Source: JADLHS01 sp036274115 (lineage in GTDB: Bacteria; Verrucomicrobiota; Verrucomicrobiia; Limisphaerales; JADLHS01). From it: 64,000 nucleotides of DNA. Each line of letters begins with the position of its first letter. The stretch's first letter is position 1. The stretch covers positions 1-64,000 of the forward strand of contig DASUGI010000113.1 of NCBI GenBank assembly GCA_036274115.1. The letters are read 5' to 3'. Under the pieces are notes generated by a model that worked only from the letters and a program-made list of their open reading frames with translations, did no database searches and was not told the DNA's origin. Shown in pieces: positions 8,969 to 18,226 of the stretch. Both the position numbers and the translations under genes were made by a program.

Positions 8969-10367
8969 ACCGACTGAAACTGCGCTCCCGCTCTTTCTCC
9001 TCTTCGAGTTTGCGACGCACGAGCAGCAACGTGGCCTTGGTCAGTTCGCGCACGGATTCGTCCTTCGAAATCAGTTCCTTTTCCAGGCCCGCAATGCGTT
9101 CCTCGTAAGCGCGAATCCGGTCCTGCAACGGGAGTTGAAGCTGTCCGAGCCACTTCTCGAGTTCCGCCAGACGTTGCTCCGCCAGCTTCTGCGTCTCAAT
9201 CAACGCCTGCCGTTGCGAATACAGACCCTGCACCAGTTCCTGTTTGGCGAACTCGGTGAGTTCAGCGGAAACCTGGCTGCGATCAATGGCTGGTTCAACG
9301 GTAACGACCGCCTGACCTGCCACGGTCCGGCTGATCGATGGGCTCGCTGGCACGGGAAGCAACGACGCGTTTCGCCCCATTCGTTTCAAAGCCAGGATCA
9401 ATCCCAGCAACAGCAGAATGATTACTCCCAGCGCACCCACAATTAACCATTCGGGGCCCAAACTGCCAGAGCTGGTGGAGGTGGGTTCTGTAGACGGAGA
9501 TTCTGTCGGTAAAGTCGTCGTCGCACTTGAGGGCGCTGAGGGTGCGGAAACGGCTTTGGAAATCACCGGATCAACAACCGTCGCTGTCATGAACGCCAAA
9601 TCATCCACGGACGTAAACGCGCCCGTGTCCGACAAGATCAAAACACTGGTGATGAAATAGCCTACGGGCGCGCGGAAACCGAAGAATACATCATCCGTCC
9701 GGTTACCCTCACCCGTGTTGAGATTTGTTACCCGGTTGGTGATCGTGCCAACGTTGCCCGCCAGGTCTCGGATGAGCGCCACGCCGGTCCATTGCGAGCG
9801 CGTGTTGGAATTGTTCCGACCCAGAACCGTTAGTCCCACCGCCACCACCTGTTCGTCCGTAGTGCCGCCGCGCAGGCCGCCGATCGCAAACTCAAAGTGA
9901 GACGAACCCATCTCCTTGGCCAGGGCGCGCGTGCCGGATATCGGCGTCCGCACTTCGTTCACATAACTTCGAATCACGTAAGCGGATTCCGTGTTTTGCT
10001 GGATGACCAGGCTCTTGCTGCCGTTGTTGAACGAAATCGTGAACGCGACCGGCGTGTCCAGCTCGCCAGACTCAAAATCGACGACGCCACCGAACCCGTT
10101 CTGACACGCGGTCGCAATCGCGGAACTGAACGAACGCAGGTCCGGAATCAGGCTGGGCTTGTCCCCTGCTCCACTGCCGCCGAGGAAGGCTGCGGCCCGA
10201 TCAACGACGTTCGAGGAAATCGCGTTTTCATCGTAAACGCACGTCGTTATCAATGCGGCCCGGGCGCTGGCGAACATCAGACCGGAAAGTGCGACCGCAA
10301 GAACGCATTTGACCAAAGAAGCTAAAAGCACTTTGGCAGTGATGAACGTCGGAATCCTCGAAGGCAC
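8961..10367 (-). CDS. Signal-anchored protein: exported domain, membrane helix, cytoplasmic coiled coil
   Basis: Not recognised as a named family. With the GTG at 10367 as start it has a signal peptide ending about FASARA, then a roughly 220-residue beta-rich exported domain (repeated phrases such as GGVVDFESGELDTPVAF and DDVFFGFRAPVGYFITSVL, reminiscent of PEP-CTERM-type secreted domains). A Ser/Thr/Pro-rich linker follows, then one transmembrane helix (WLIVGALGVIILLLLGLILAL) and about 120 residues of charged coiled coil rich in Glu, Gln and Arg facing the cytoplasm. A TTG start at 10403 is also possible. The layout suggests a link between outside and inside, for example a scaffold or sensor, but no function can be assigned. 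Confidence 0.65.
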   Translation of the reverse strand: MPSRIPTFITAKVLLASLVKCVLAVALSGLMFASARAALITTCVYDENAISSNVVDRAAAFLGGSGAGDKPSLIPDLRSFSSAIATACQNGFGGVVDFESGELDTPVAFTISFNNGSKSLVIQQNTESAYVIRSYVNEVRTPISGTRALAKEMGSSHFEFAIGGLRGGTTDEQVVAVGLTVLGRNNSNTRSQWTGVALIRDLAGNVGTITNRVTNLNTGEGNRTDDVFFGFRAPVGYFITSVLILSDTGAFTSVDDLAFMTATVVDPVISKAVSAPSAPSSATTTLPTESPSTEPTSTSSGSLGPEWLIVGALGVIILLLLGLILALKRMGRNASLLPVPASPSISRTVAGQAVVTVEPAIDRSQVSAELTEFAKQELVQGLYSQRQALIETQKLAEQRLAELEKWLGQLQLPLQDRIRAYEERIAGLEKELISKDESVRELTKATLLLVRRKLEEEKERERSFSRFS

Positions 10368-10559
10368 GCGACGTTCTGTATTAGACGCATCGCCGAAGCT
10401 CAAGAAAATACTTCCGGCGATTCCTGGCCGCCAAGACTCATTGCCGAAGCCATTTTCATTGCGGGACGTGAAGTGACCTAAACCGCGCGCTACAGGGCGC
10501 GGCGTTTACTCCGCGAAATCCTGTTCAGCGCTTTGATGGGACAGGTGTAAGTGGAGCGT

Positions 10560-10946
10560 TTACTTGAGTTGCAGCAAATCCCACAAGTTGCCATAGAGAT
10601 CTTCGAATACTGCTACCGTGCCGTAGTCCTCTTCCTTTGGTGGTCGCACGAAACGAACGCCGCGTGCGGTGAAGTCCCGATAATCTCGCTGCCAATCATC
10701 CGTGTGCAGAAAGAGGAACACCCGCCCCCCGGTCTGATTGCCAATGCGCGATTCCTGTTCGGGCGTGACGGCCCGTGCCAGCAGCAAATAAGGCGAGTTA
10801 GTCCCGCGCGGAGCTACCAACACCCAGCGCTTGTTCTCGATGGGCTTGTCTTCAATCAACGTGAAACCGAGCTTCTCGGTATAGAAAGCGATCGCCTCGT
10901 CATAGTCGCGCACAACGAGAGCGATGTAACCGATGGCTTGAGACAT
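10560..10946 (-). CDS. VOC family protein (glyoxalase/dioxygenase fold)
   Basis: A 128-residue single-domain member of the vicinal oxygen chelate superfamily. The opening YIALVVRDYDEAIAFYTEKLGF is the hallmark first beta-alpha-beta unit, and the end VAVFEDLYGNLWDLLQ carries the Glu/Asn metal-side pattern of the second unit. The usual first-shell His in the opening strand is absent (IALVV), so it may bind metal differently or not at all. Substrate unknown; relatives include glyoxalases and antibiotic-binding proteins. It stands alone, with no operon partner visible. Confidence 0.85.
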   Translation of the reverse strand: MSQAIGYIALVVRDYDEAIAFYTEKLGFTLIEDKPIENKRWVLVAPRGTNSPYLLLARAVTPEQESRIGNQTGGRVFLFLHTDDWQRDYRDFTARGVRFVRPPKEEDYGTVAVFEDLYGNLWDLLQLK

Positions 10947-11128
10947 CGGAGAGGATTCTTACTTGCTGGATGAGCCTTTCGTCAACTCTGTCATGCTTTC
11001 AAAGCAACGGGATTCATGGCCTTTGATAAGCCTTGAAAGAAATCTGCGACCGCGCTTTCATGGGTGCATGGTGAAAGGCGAACCGGGAAAGTCACCAGTC
11101 GTATGATGAGAGGTCGACAGTACGTGCC

Positions 11129-11587
11129 ATGAAGCGCCGTCACAAAATCGCGATCCTTGCGCTAGTGATTGGGGTGTTGGTCGGCCTTCGCCTCTTTCAT
11201 TTAGGGCCGTTTGGCATCCGTGCGGGAGATGAAGTTGTTCTCGCCAGATTCGCAGCGACGAACGGAGTTCGTTTATGCGTTGTTGCGCGCCGAACAGAGA
11301 GCATCGGAGAACCATACGTGGTCAGGTTGTACCGCACCGAAGCGAGCGGTGAGGTATTCATGTATTATATGGGCTATGAGGATTCTTATTGGTGGGCCTG
11401 CTCGATACGTCCTACAGCCGACCCTCGCGTCCTGCATATTCGAGCCGACGGTTCAGTTGCTGCGATTTTCCGCTTGAACGACAACAGTCTGATATTTCCT
11501 AACGACTATTATAATTACGGAACTCAGACTGGCCGCATGGCTGAGAGCAATACTGTGCCGTTCGTCGTCCACGCCGGAATGGAATAA
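11129..11587 (+). CDS. Small membrane-anchored protein of unknown function
   Basis: 152 residues. The N-terminus MKRRHKIAILALVIGVLVGLRLF is a positively charged hydrophobic anchor or uncleaved signal; the rest is a compact beta-rich domain with many Tyr and Trp (EVFMYYMGYEDSYWWAC). No family recognised. The next gene on the same strand is a tiny lipoprotein, so both may act at the envelope. Considered real because of the clear signal anchor and normal composition, but the start is not backed by a strong ribosome binding site. Confidence 0.6.
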   Translation: MKRRHKIAILALVIGVLVGLRLFHLGPFGIRAGDEVVLARFAATNGVRLCVVARRTESIGEPYVVRLYRTEASGEVFMYYMGYEDSYWWACSIRPTADPRVLHIRADGSVAAIFRLNDNSLIFPNDYYNYGTQTGRMAESNTVPFVVHAGME

Positions 11588-11612
11588 GGATGCTATTTAG
11601 TATCAAACTGTA

Positions 11613-11674
11613 GTGCGACAAAAATGGTCGGCAATAGACTTCGTCGAGAGTCTTGAAATCCAACAGAAGCAGGG
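11613..11674. repeat. Diverged direct repeat, left copy
   Basis: About 62 bp that align, with about 70% identity and one or two gaps, to 11945-12006. Shared blocks include GTGC, AAAATGGT, TAGAC and TCTTGAA. Both copies are in the same orientation and bracket the small lipoprotein gene at 11722-11922. Confidence 0.5.
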
Positions 11675-11721
11675 ACATGACCTGCGCACGGACACTGGTA
11701 TAATGAGAGAGGCCGATCAGC

Positions 11722-11922
11722 ATGAGAAAGCTTACGAATAAATTCCACGCGCTGGGTTCAGTCATCGGGTTGCTTTCTTTCCTGGCCGCTGGTCCTGGAT
11801 GTGCGTCCTATTTCCGAACTGGCGAAAGATCTGGAGAAGAGCTGGACCAGAGAAACAAGGAGGAGGAGACAAATCGGAATAACATGTGGGGATCAGGGCC
11901 GTACCCCATTTATAGCAAATGA
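11722..11922 (+). CDS. Small lipoprotein
   Basis: 66 residues with a signal peptide and a lipobox-like cleavage site (FLAAGPGCASYF, Cys about residue 27), followed by a short, very polar tail (RSGEELDQRNKEEE). Probably a small envelope lipoprotein. It is bracketed by a diverged direct repeat and has no recognised relatives. The evidence is the signal alone, so confidence is moderate. Confidence 0.5.
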   Translation: MRKLTNKFHALGSVIGLLSFLAAGPGCASYFRTGERSGEELDQRNKEEETNRNNMWGSGPYPIYSK

Positions 11923-11944
11923 CGTAGTTTAGTTTCACATTGGG

Positions 11945-12006
11945 GTGCACCAAAATGGTTAGTAGTAGACCCCGGTGGAGATCTTGAAGCCCAGTCCAAG
12001 TCGGGG
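11945..12006. repeat. Diverged direct repeat, right copy
   Basis: Partner of 11613-11674. It lies between the stop of the small lipoprotein and the end of the convergent permease gene. Confidence 0.5.
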
Positions 12007-12025
12007 GACGGTTCTTTAACTGTGA

Positions 12026-13390
12026 TCACTCGTATCGTAGCGCCTGAATTGGATCGAGCCGCGCGGCTTTGAACGCGGGATAAAGCCCGGCAATGACGCC
12101 CGTCGCCGCGCTGAAAAGCATGGAGACAATCATGGGCAATGGCGTAATCACCGGTGTGTTCTGCGTTGGAGACAGGAAGGCGATCAGATTCACCAGGCCG
12201 TAAGACGCCACCAGTCCGAGCAGTGCGCCAACAATGGCAATAACGATTCCCTCCGTCAGAATCTGCGAAAAGATAGCCACGCCGGACGCGCCGATCGCCT
12301 TGCAAATCCCAATCTCGCGAATGCGTTCGTTAATACTGGCCAGCATGATGTTCATGATGCCAATGCCGCCAACCAGCAATGCAATCGCCGCGATGATGCC
12401 GCCGCTCAATCGGGCATTGCGAATTTGCTTGGCGATGTTTTCCAACTCGTTCTCGCGCGTGCGGAAGTTGAAATCCTCGATCCCATTGTGCGTGATCATC
12501 AAAACGTTTCGCGCCTGCTGCAACGCGGCCTCCATCTGTTCGAGGTCGGCCACCTTCAACTCCACATCTTCGAGGCGGGGATCGGGAATCCCATTCGTGT
12601 TGCTGCTACTGCCGAAGCGCACCCACATCGTGTTCAGCGGAATGTAAACCGTGTTGTTCTTGCGCCAGAACGCCCAGTTCGCGCCACCGCCTCGTCCCCA
12701 GCCGCGCGCGCGCGCTGGACCCGTTTCGGCTGCCCGGGTTCGGGATTTTGCCTGTTCCCGCTCGCGACGTTCCGACTCGCTTTCGTAGTGAGTGAACATT
12801 CCAATCACCGTGAACGGTTGCCCTTCGATGCGGACAGTTTCACCAATCGGAATAATCTCATGGCCCACCTCTTCCGGCGAACCGAACAACGCGTCGCGAA
12901 TGCCCGTCCCAATGACACAAACCGCACGGGCATTCTCGTCATCCACATCGTTGAACATCCGTCCATGCCCGATCGTGTGCGAATTCATCTCCAAGGCCGA
13001 CGGCCACACGCCAATGCACTCCGGCGACCGAATGCGTTTTTCACCACGACTGATTACGGCATCATCAAACGGCTCCATCTTTGGCGAAACCAGACGGAAC
13101 AACGGCGCGCTTTCGCGCAAGGCTTCCACATCCTTCATCGTCCGACCGGTGGCCTCATCGGCGAGATGTTCCTGTTCGGGCGGCACATCCTGTTCCTGCA
13201 CGATGACTTTGTCCGCACCACCCATCGTGATCATGTTCTCCTTCATCCCATTCTCCATGCCCTTCACGATGGCGGCCATCCCCACGAGACTGGCGACGCC
13301 GAGGATGATTCCGAGCATGGTGAGCAACGAACGGAGCTTGTGCGCCCAAACGTCCTTCAGCCCGATGAGAATGGAATTCAACAAGCTCAT
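12026..13390 (-). CDS. MacB/FtsX-type ABC transporter permease (second copy)
   Basis: 454-residue inner-membrane permease of the MacB/FtsX superfamily. The N-terminal helix region contains HKLRSLLTMLGIILGVASL, the family signature. A large periplasmic domain follows (about residues 45-320, with a Arg/Gly-rich insert ARARGWGRGGG), then three C-terminal helices including LVGGIGIMNIMLASINERIREIGI. It overlaps the upstream permease gene by 4 bp (ATGA), so the pair is translationally coupled. Together with the ATPase and MacA-like adaptor upstream, it should form a mechanotransducing efflux pump for small molecules, peptides or lipids. The pair of different permeases points to a heterodimer; this is inference. 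Confidence 0.9.
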   Translation of the reverse strand: MSLLNSILIGLKDVWAHKLRSLLTMLGIILGVASLVGMAAIVKGMENGMKENMITMGGADKVIVQEQDVPPEQEHLADEATGRTMKDVEALRESAPLFRLVSPKMEPFDDAVISRGEKRIRSPECIGVWPSALEMNSHTIGHGRMFNDVDDENARAVCVIGTGIRDALFGSPEEVGHEIIPIGETVRIEGQPFTVIGMFTHYESESERREREQAKSRTRAAETGPARARGWGRGGGANWAFWRKNNTVYIPLNTMWVRFGSSSNTNGIPDPRLEDVELKVADLEQMEAALQQARNVLMITHNGIEDFNFRTRENELENIAKQIRNARLSGGIIAAIALLVGGIGIMNIMLASINERIREIGICKAIGASGVAIFSQILTEGIVIAIVGALLGLVASYGLVNLIAFLSPTQNTPVITPLPMIVSMLFSAATGVIAGLYPAFKAARLDPIQALRYE

Positions 13391-14763
13391 TCGTAGCGCA
13401 ACGCAACCATCGGACTGAGCTTGGCCGCCTTGAACGCAGGAATCAGCCCGGCGACAATCCCGATACTGACACTCGAAAGAAATGCCACCCCCAATGCAGT
13501 CACGGTAACGATCGGTTCATTCTCGGTGGGCGAAAGTGACCCCAGCAAATGCACCAGTCCATAAGCGGCCACCAACCCGGTCAAGCCGCCGATGACCGCA
13601 ATCACAACGCTTTCCACGAGCACCTGGGTAAAGACGTTCTCCGTCGTCGCGCCAATGGCCTTGCGAATGCCAATCTCCCGCACCCGCCCCGAAATGCTCG
13701 CAAGCATGATGTTCATGATGCCAATGCCGCCAACCAGCAGGCTGATGGCCGCGATGGTGCCGCCACTGACGCGGGCATTGCGCACAAAGGTCTCGATGTT
13801 GTCCGCCCACTCCTCCTGAGTGCGAAAGGAAAAATCTTCGATGCCCTTGTGTGTGCTGAAGAGGACGTTTCGCACCTGCTGAATCGAGGCGTTCATGAGA
13901 CTGACATCATCAATCTTCACTTCGATGGACGTCAGTTGCACCGCCCCAAAGTCGCCCACCGCACTCGCCGCGGCACTGGCTGCTCCGCCTCCGCGTTGCG
14001 GCGTGACGTTACTAAACTTGATCGTGGCCGTGCTCAGCGGAATGTAAATGCTGCCGTTCTTCAGCCTGAAAACAAAATTACCCCGCCCGCGCCGCCCGCC
14101 GCGCGCCGGAGTATCCTGCACCAGCCCCAGCTCTCGCTCCTTGCGCTCCTGCTCGGTCTCGTAATGCTTGAACATGCCGATAATCGTGAAAGCCTGCCCG
14201 TTGATGAGCAGCGTCTCGCCGAGGGGAATGATTTCGCGTCCCGCTTGAGTCGGTGAGCCAAACAACTCGTCACGGACATTCGTACCGATAACACACACGC
14301 TGCGCCCCTGCTCTTCGTCGATTTCGTTGAACATGCGCCCGTACGCGATTTCATGTTCGAATAGTTCCAGCACCACCGGCCACGCACCCGAGCAAACCCA
14401 GGGACGGAAGGTTTTGCCATTCGCCGCGATGGTGGGGCGCGGCACGCGATATTCCGGGGAAACTTTCGTCACCAATGGGGCGCTGGCCTGGAGCGCGTAA
14501 ACGTCATTCATCGTCAACCCGGGCGCCTGGTCTTGAAGGTGGCGTTGCTCGACGGGCACCTCGCCGGGTTCAATGCGGATTTTTTGAAGCCCGCCAATCG
14601 CCACCAGCGCCTCCTTTGCTCCCGTTTCCATTCCTTTCACCAGGGCCGACATCGCCACGAGACTGGAAACCCCCAGGATGATGCCGAGCATCGTCAGCAA
14701 CGAACGGAACTTGTGCGCCCAAATCTCCTTCAGTCCGACAACGATCGCGTTCCAAAAGTTCAT
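13387..14763 (-). CDS. MacB/FtsX-type ABC transporter permease (first copy)
   Basis: 458-residue paralogue of the next gene downstream, with the same signatures (HKFRSLLTMLGIILGVSSL near the start; LVGGIGIMNIMLASISGRVREI near the end) and a periplasmic domain between. It also carries a Arg/Gly-rich stretch (ARGGRRGRGN) in the periplasmic domain. It has 4-bp overlaps both with the ATPase gene upstream and the second permease downstream, which shows an operon. The two permeases differ along their length, so this is an old duplication rather than a recent one. Confidence 0.9.
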   Translation of the reverse strand: MNFWNAIVVGLKEIWAHKFRSLLTMLGIILGVSSLVAMSALVKGMETGAKEALVAIGGLQKIRIEPGEVPVEQRHLQDQAPGLTMNDVYALQASAPLVTKVSPEYRVPRPTIAANGKTFRPWVCSGAWPVVLELFEHEIAYGRMFNEIDEEQGRSVCVIGTNVRDELFGSPTQAGREIIPLGETLLINGQAFTIIGMFKHYETEQERKERELGLVQDTPARGGRRGRGNFVFRLKNGSIYIPLSTATIKFSNVTPQRGGGAASAAASAVGDFGAVQLTSIEVKIDDVSLMNASIQQVRNVLFSTHKGIEDFSFRTQEEWADNIETFVRNARVSGGTIAAISLLVGGIGIMNIMLASISGRVREIGIRKAIGATTENVFTQVLVESVVIAVIGGLTGLVAAYGLVHLLGSLSPTENEPIVTVTALGVAFLSSVSIGIVAGLIPAFKAAKLSPMVALRYE

Positions 14764-15491
14764 GGCGACACGCTTGCAACTGCCGGCTTGATTCGATTCA
14801 GTCCAGCCAGCGTTTCGTCCACCTTGTCGGCAATCTTGCCATCCCGAATCTCAATGCGCCGCGGCGTGATGGCCGCAATTTCGGGATCGTGCGTGACCAG
14901 AATAATCGTCCGGCCTTCCGTGCTCAGCTTGCGAAAGAGTTGCAGGATCAATTCGCCCGTATGCGAATCCAGATTACCCGTCGGCTCGTCCGCAAAAATA
15001 ATCTTCGGATTGTTCACCAACGCGCGCGCAATGGCCACACGCTGCTGTTGTCCGCCGGAAAGCTGCGAGGGCCGATGCTTGCTGCGATTGGCGAGGCTGA
15101 CGAGTTCCAACGCCTGAATCGCGCGCTCGCGCCGCTCGCGCCCGCCGATGCCGCCATAAACCATCGGCAATTCCACATTCTGAAGCACGGTCAGTTTCGG
15201 CAGCAAATTGAAGAACTGAAACACGAACCCGATCTTCTGGTTTCGAATGGCCGCCAACTGACGCGGCGACGCGTCCTGAATCATCGTGCCATCCAGCTTG
15301 ATCGTGCCCTTGCTCGGTGTATCAAGGCAACCCACGATCTGCATCAGAGTGGATTTCCCGCTGCCCGACGGCCCAATGATGGAAATGAATTCGCCCGACT
15401 CAATGTCCAGCGATACGTCGTCCAGTGCCCGGATTTCCTCGCCGCCAAGATGGTAAATCTTGCTGACGTTGCGGATTTCGACCAGTGCCAT
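14760..15491 (-). CDS. MacB-type ABC transporter ATP-binding protein
   Basis: 243-residue stand-alone nucleotide-binding subunit of the LolD/MacB class. Walker A is GPSGSGKST, the signature is LSGGQQQRVAIARAL, and Walker B is IIFADEPTGNLDS. Unlike E. coli MacB, the ATPase is not fused to the permease. It starts 24 bp after the adaptor gene and overlaps the first permease by 4 bp. Likely powers the adjacent two-permease pump. Confidence 0.93.
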   Translation of the reverse strand: MALVEIRNVSKIYHLGGEEIRALDDVSLDIESGEFISIIGPSGSGKSTLMQIVGCLDTPSKGTIKLDGTMIQDASPRQLAAIRNQKIGFVFQFFNLLPKLTVLQNVELPMVYGGIGGRERRERAIQALELVSLANRSKHRPSQLSGGQQQRVAIARALVNNPKIIFADEPTGNLDSHTGELILQLFRKLSTEGRTIILVTHDPEIAAITPRRIEIRDGKIADKVDETLAGLNRIKPAVASVSP

Positions 15492-15515
15492 GACGCAGAG
15501 TTGAAGGATGACCGG

Positions 15516-16691
15516 CTACGACGCAGCGGATGAAGCCTGGCGCTTGGTATCTTGCTTTTCGGAAGGCTTGTCCGTCGCCTCGACTTCCGGGACATCAATC
15601 TTGTCCTTGGGCGGCTGCTCCAGCGAAACCGTTTCTCCGGATGACAGGCCTTTCGTCACTTCCGCGTAGAAGTAATCCGAAACACCGATTTGCACGGGCC
15701 GTCGCTCGAAGCGTTTGTTCTTCGAAACATAAACGAACCGCTCCGTCTCCTGCGTGCCGGGATTGCGCTCCGTGAACACCGCCGCCAATGGCACAGCCAC
15801 GACGTCCTCCGCTGCGGCCACGGGAATCTGGATGTTTGCCGTCATACCGGGACGAACGCGTGGGTCCACATTCTGCAGCAGGATGCGCACGGCAAAGCCT
15901 TTGATATTGTTCTTGATGGTGGCTTGCGGTGCGATGCGCTCCACCTTGCCAATCATTCTCAATCCAGCCACCGCCTCCACATGCACGTTCACTTCCTGCT
16001 TCGGGCTCAAACGCGCCACGTCGGCCTGGTTGATATGCGCGTTGATAATCATGTCCGTCAGGTTCGCAATCGTGAGCACTTCCGTGCCGCTGTTGAAACC
16101 GCCAGAACCCGACACGGCTTGACCCACCGACACCGGCCGAGTCAACACCGTGCAATCAAAGGGCGCGAGGATGCGGGTCTTCCGCAATCGGTCGTCCACC
16201 AGTTCCATCGTCTTCTCCGCACGGCCCAGCGTGTTCTTGGCAAGTTCGTATTGGGTCTTCGTGTCCTCGAACAACTCCTTGGAGATAAGATTCTCCTCAA
16301 AGAGCGCCTTGCTGCGCATGTAGTTTCGCTCCGCCTGTTCGATTTCCAGCTTCGCGCGTTCAATCTCCTTCTGCTGCGATTCCTTCTCAATCTGAAGGTC
16401 GCGATCATCCAATTGGAACAACACCTCCCCTTTCCGCACGCTGTCACCGATGTCCACGGGCAATTGAAGGATTCGCCCATTGACTTCCGGCCTCACCGAA
16501 ACCTGGTCCGCCGGGCCAATCTCGCCAGCGGCATTGATGGAAAAGTTAATGTCCCGCGATTCCGCCATCGCGCTCGTGGGTCGGCTCGACTTGGCGGAAG
16601 CGGTCTTGTCGCCGCTCTTTTTCTCACGCAACCACCAGCCGCCGCCCGCGATACAGGCGACGACGACAATAACAGTAAACCAGGTTTTCAC
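15516..16691 (-). CDS. MacA-like periplasmic adaptor (membrane fusion protein)
   Basis: 391 residues, GTG start. The N-terminus has a single membrane anchor (TVIVVVACIAGGGWW). A lipoyl/hairpin module follows (VRPEVNGRILQLPVDIGDSV and KGEVLFQLDDRDL), with an alpha-helical hairpin about residues 100-165 and beta-barrel and membrane-proximal domains after it. It would link the inner-membrane ABC pump to an outer-membrane channel; no TolC-like gene is present in the window. First gene of the four-gene operon. A basic/polar C-terminal tail (QDTKRQASSAAS) is not conserved in the family. Confidence 0.9.
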   Translation of the reverse strand: MKTWFTVIVVVACIAGGGWWLREKKSGDKTASAKSSRPTSAMAESRDINFSINAAGEIGPADQVSVRPEVNGRILQLPVDIGDSVRKGEVLFQLDDRDLQIEKESQQKEIERAKLEIEQAERNYMRSKALFEENLISKELFEDTKTQYELAKNTLGRAEKTMELVDDRLRKTRILAPFDCTVLTRPVSVGQAVSGSGGFNSGTEVLTIANLTDMIINAHINQADVARLSPKQEVNVHVEAVAGLRMIGKVERIAPQATIKNNIKGFAVRILLQNVDPRVRPGMTANIQIPVAAAEDVVAVPLAAVFTERNPGTQETERFVYVSKNKRFERRPVQIGVSDYFYAEVTKGLSSGETVSLEQPPKDKIDVPEVEATDKPSEKQDTKRQASSAAS

Positions 16692-16869
16692 TATAATCGG
16701 CTAAGAATAGAACCTCACCCGCTGCGCGCAAACAGGAAAATACCGCAGCTTCCGAACCAGCACTCGCGAAGACGACGAACGAACCAGCGAATTTATTCAA
16801 TCCGCAAGCGAAGACCTGCTACTTCGGCAAAACAAAATTCCTACTGTCGACTGACCTGCTATGCCGGTC

Positions 16870-18108
16870 TTAACTGCCTTTGACGTCGTAGCAGTAAATT
16901 AAATCCTGATCCCGCAGGTAAAGTTTGCCATCGCAGATGACCGGATGCGTCCAGATGCGCCCCTGAGGACTGCGAATCTTAGACTGCGGGTCCAGTTTGA
17001 AACGCCCTTTTTCAGTCCAACCTTTGGGCGATGCCTCCACTAGAGCCAGCGTGCCGCTGCCTTCTTCGAGGCAATACAACATTCCATCCGCATAACCCAC
17101 CGCGCCCTTCTTGAAGTCACGATGCGCCCAGACTTCCGCACCCGTTTTGAAGTCCTGACAAACCCAGGCGTAACCGTCCGAGTGACCATAAACATGATCG
17201 CCCACCAGGATCACTCCGCCGTGGTGGTTTTTCATGACGGCATTTTCGTAAACAGTGGTCACTACGTTCTGGGGACTAATCGCCACCATCTTGCAACCGG
17301 CACCGTAGCCGGCTGTGACATACACGTTGTTGCCTTTGATGATGGGCGTGGGAATGACCGCAACCCGGCCCTTGGGAAAAGCAGCCTTCCACAGCACCTT
17401 GCCGTCCTTGGGTGAAATGCCGACGAAATTCTTTTCAACGAGTTGGACATACTGCGGTGCGCCATTGATCTGCGCCGCCATGATCGAAGAATAGTGCGCA
17501 CCGTCAGTAAACTCCGTGCTCTGCCAATTCTGTTTGCCAGTGACTTTATCAAAGGCCGCAATCGTGCCTTTCGACCCTCCCGGCGTGCACACGACCTGAT
17601 TGCCATCCACCAACACGGATTCGCAGTATCCCCAACCCGGAACTTTCCCGCCGAGATCCGTCATGTTGGTTTGCCACAAAACCTTTCCGTCCGTGGCGCT
17701 GAAGCAAACCAGATCGCCCCGTCCGCTCAATGCATAAATGCGGTCACCATCCACAGTCGGAGTGCCGCGTGGACCGTCACCCCAGCCGTTCTGAAGAATG
17801 CTGCCCAGTTTGGCCGTCCAGAGTTCCTTTCCGGTATTCGCATCCAGCACGAGCAGAACCTCACTGCCATCGCGCGTGCCGAGCGTGTAAAGTTTGCCCT
17901 TCACAATGGCCGGACCGGAATACGCCGATCCGGCATTCTCAAACAGCCAGACCCGCTTGGGCCCACCCTCGGGCCAGGACTTCAGCAATCCAGTTTCTTT
18001 GGAAACATCCGTTCGATCCGGTCCCCGCCATTGCGGCCAATCGGCAGCCGATAGCGTCAAGGTGGATACAACCGTCAGCGCAGCAAGTATGAGTTGGTGG
18101 TGTTTCAT
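16870..18108 (-). CDS. Secreted PQQ-binding-like beta-propeller protein
   Basis: 412 residues with a signal peptide (LILAALTVVSTLTLSAA). The mature protein opens DWPQWRGPDRTDVSKETGLL and carries repeated propeller blades of the type VDGDRIYALSGRGDLVCFSA, each with a Trp-docking-like pattern. This layout is very common in Planctomycetota and Verrucomicrobiota and is usually annotated as PQQ-like or outer membrane assembly-like propeller. Most such proteins lack proven PQQ binding. It follows the ThuA gene on the same strand, 118 bp apart, and may work with it in extracellular sugar metabolism, which is inferred from context only. Confidence 0.85.
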   Translation of the reverse strand: MKHHQLILAALTVVSTLTLSAADWPQWRGPDRTDVSKETGLLKSWPEGGPKRVWLFENAGSAYSGPAIVKGKLYTLGTRDGSEVLLVLDANTGKELWTAKLGSILQNGWGDGPRGTPTVDGDRIYALSGRGDLVCFSATDGKVLWQTNMTDLGGKVPGWGYCESVLVDGNQVVCTPGGSKGTIAAFDKVTGKQNWQSTEFTDGAHYSSIMAAQINGAPQYVQLVEKNFVGISPKDGKVLWKAAFPKGRVAVIPTPIIKGNNVYVTAGYGAGCKMVAISPQNVVTTVYENAVMKNHHGGVILVGDHVYGHSDGYAWVCQDFKTGAEVWAHRDFKKGAVGYADGMLYCLEEGSGTLALVEASPKGWTEKGRFKLDPQSKIRSPQGRIWTHPVICDGKLYLRDQDLIYCYDVKGS

Positions 18109-18179
18109 CGTCGCAGTTCTTTGGTTTTCAGGTTTGGGCCGCGTTTTTGGACGCCAGTCCGTAGCTTGATATTGAATGA

Positions 18180-18199
18180 GTTTTGCGGAAAGGCAAAAC
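18180..18199. terminator. Inverted repeat after the ThuA gene
   Basis: GTTTTGC (18180-18186) and GCAAAAC (18193-18199) form a perfect 7-bp stem with a 6-nt loop between the ThuA gene and the PQQ-propeller gene. There is no clear T run on the minus strand, so a terminator role is uncertain. Confidence 0.35.
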
Positions 18200-18226
18200 C
18201 AGTCGGCCGGCGAAAAGCTGAGGAAA

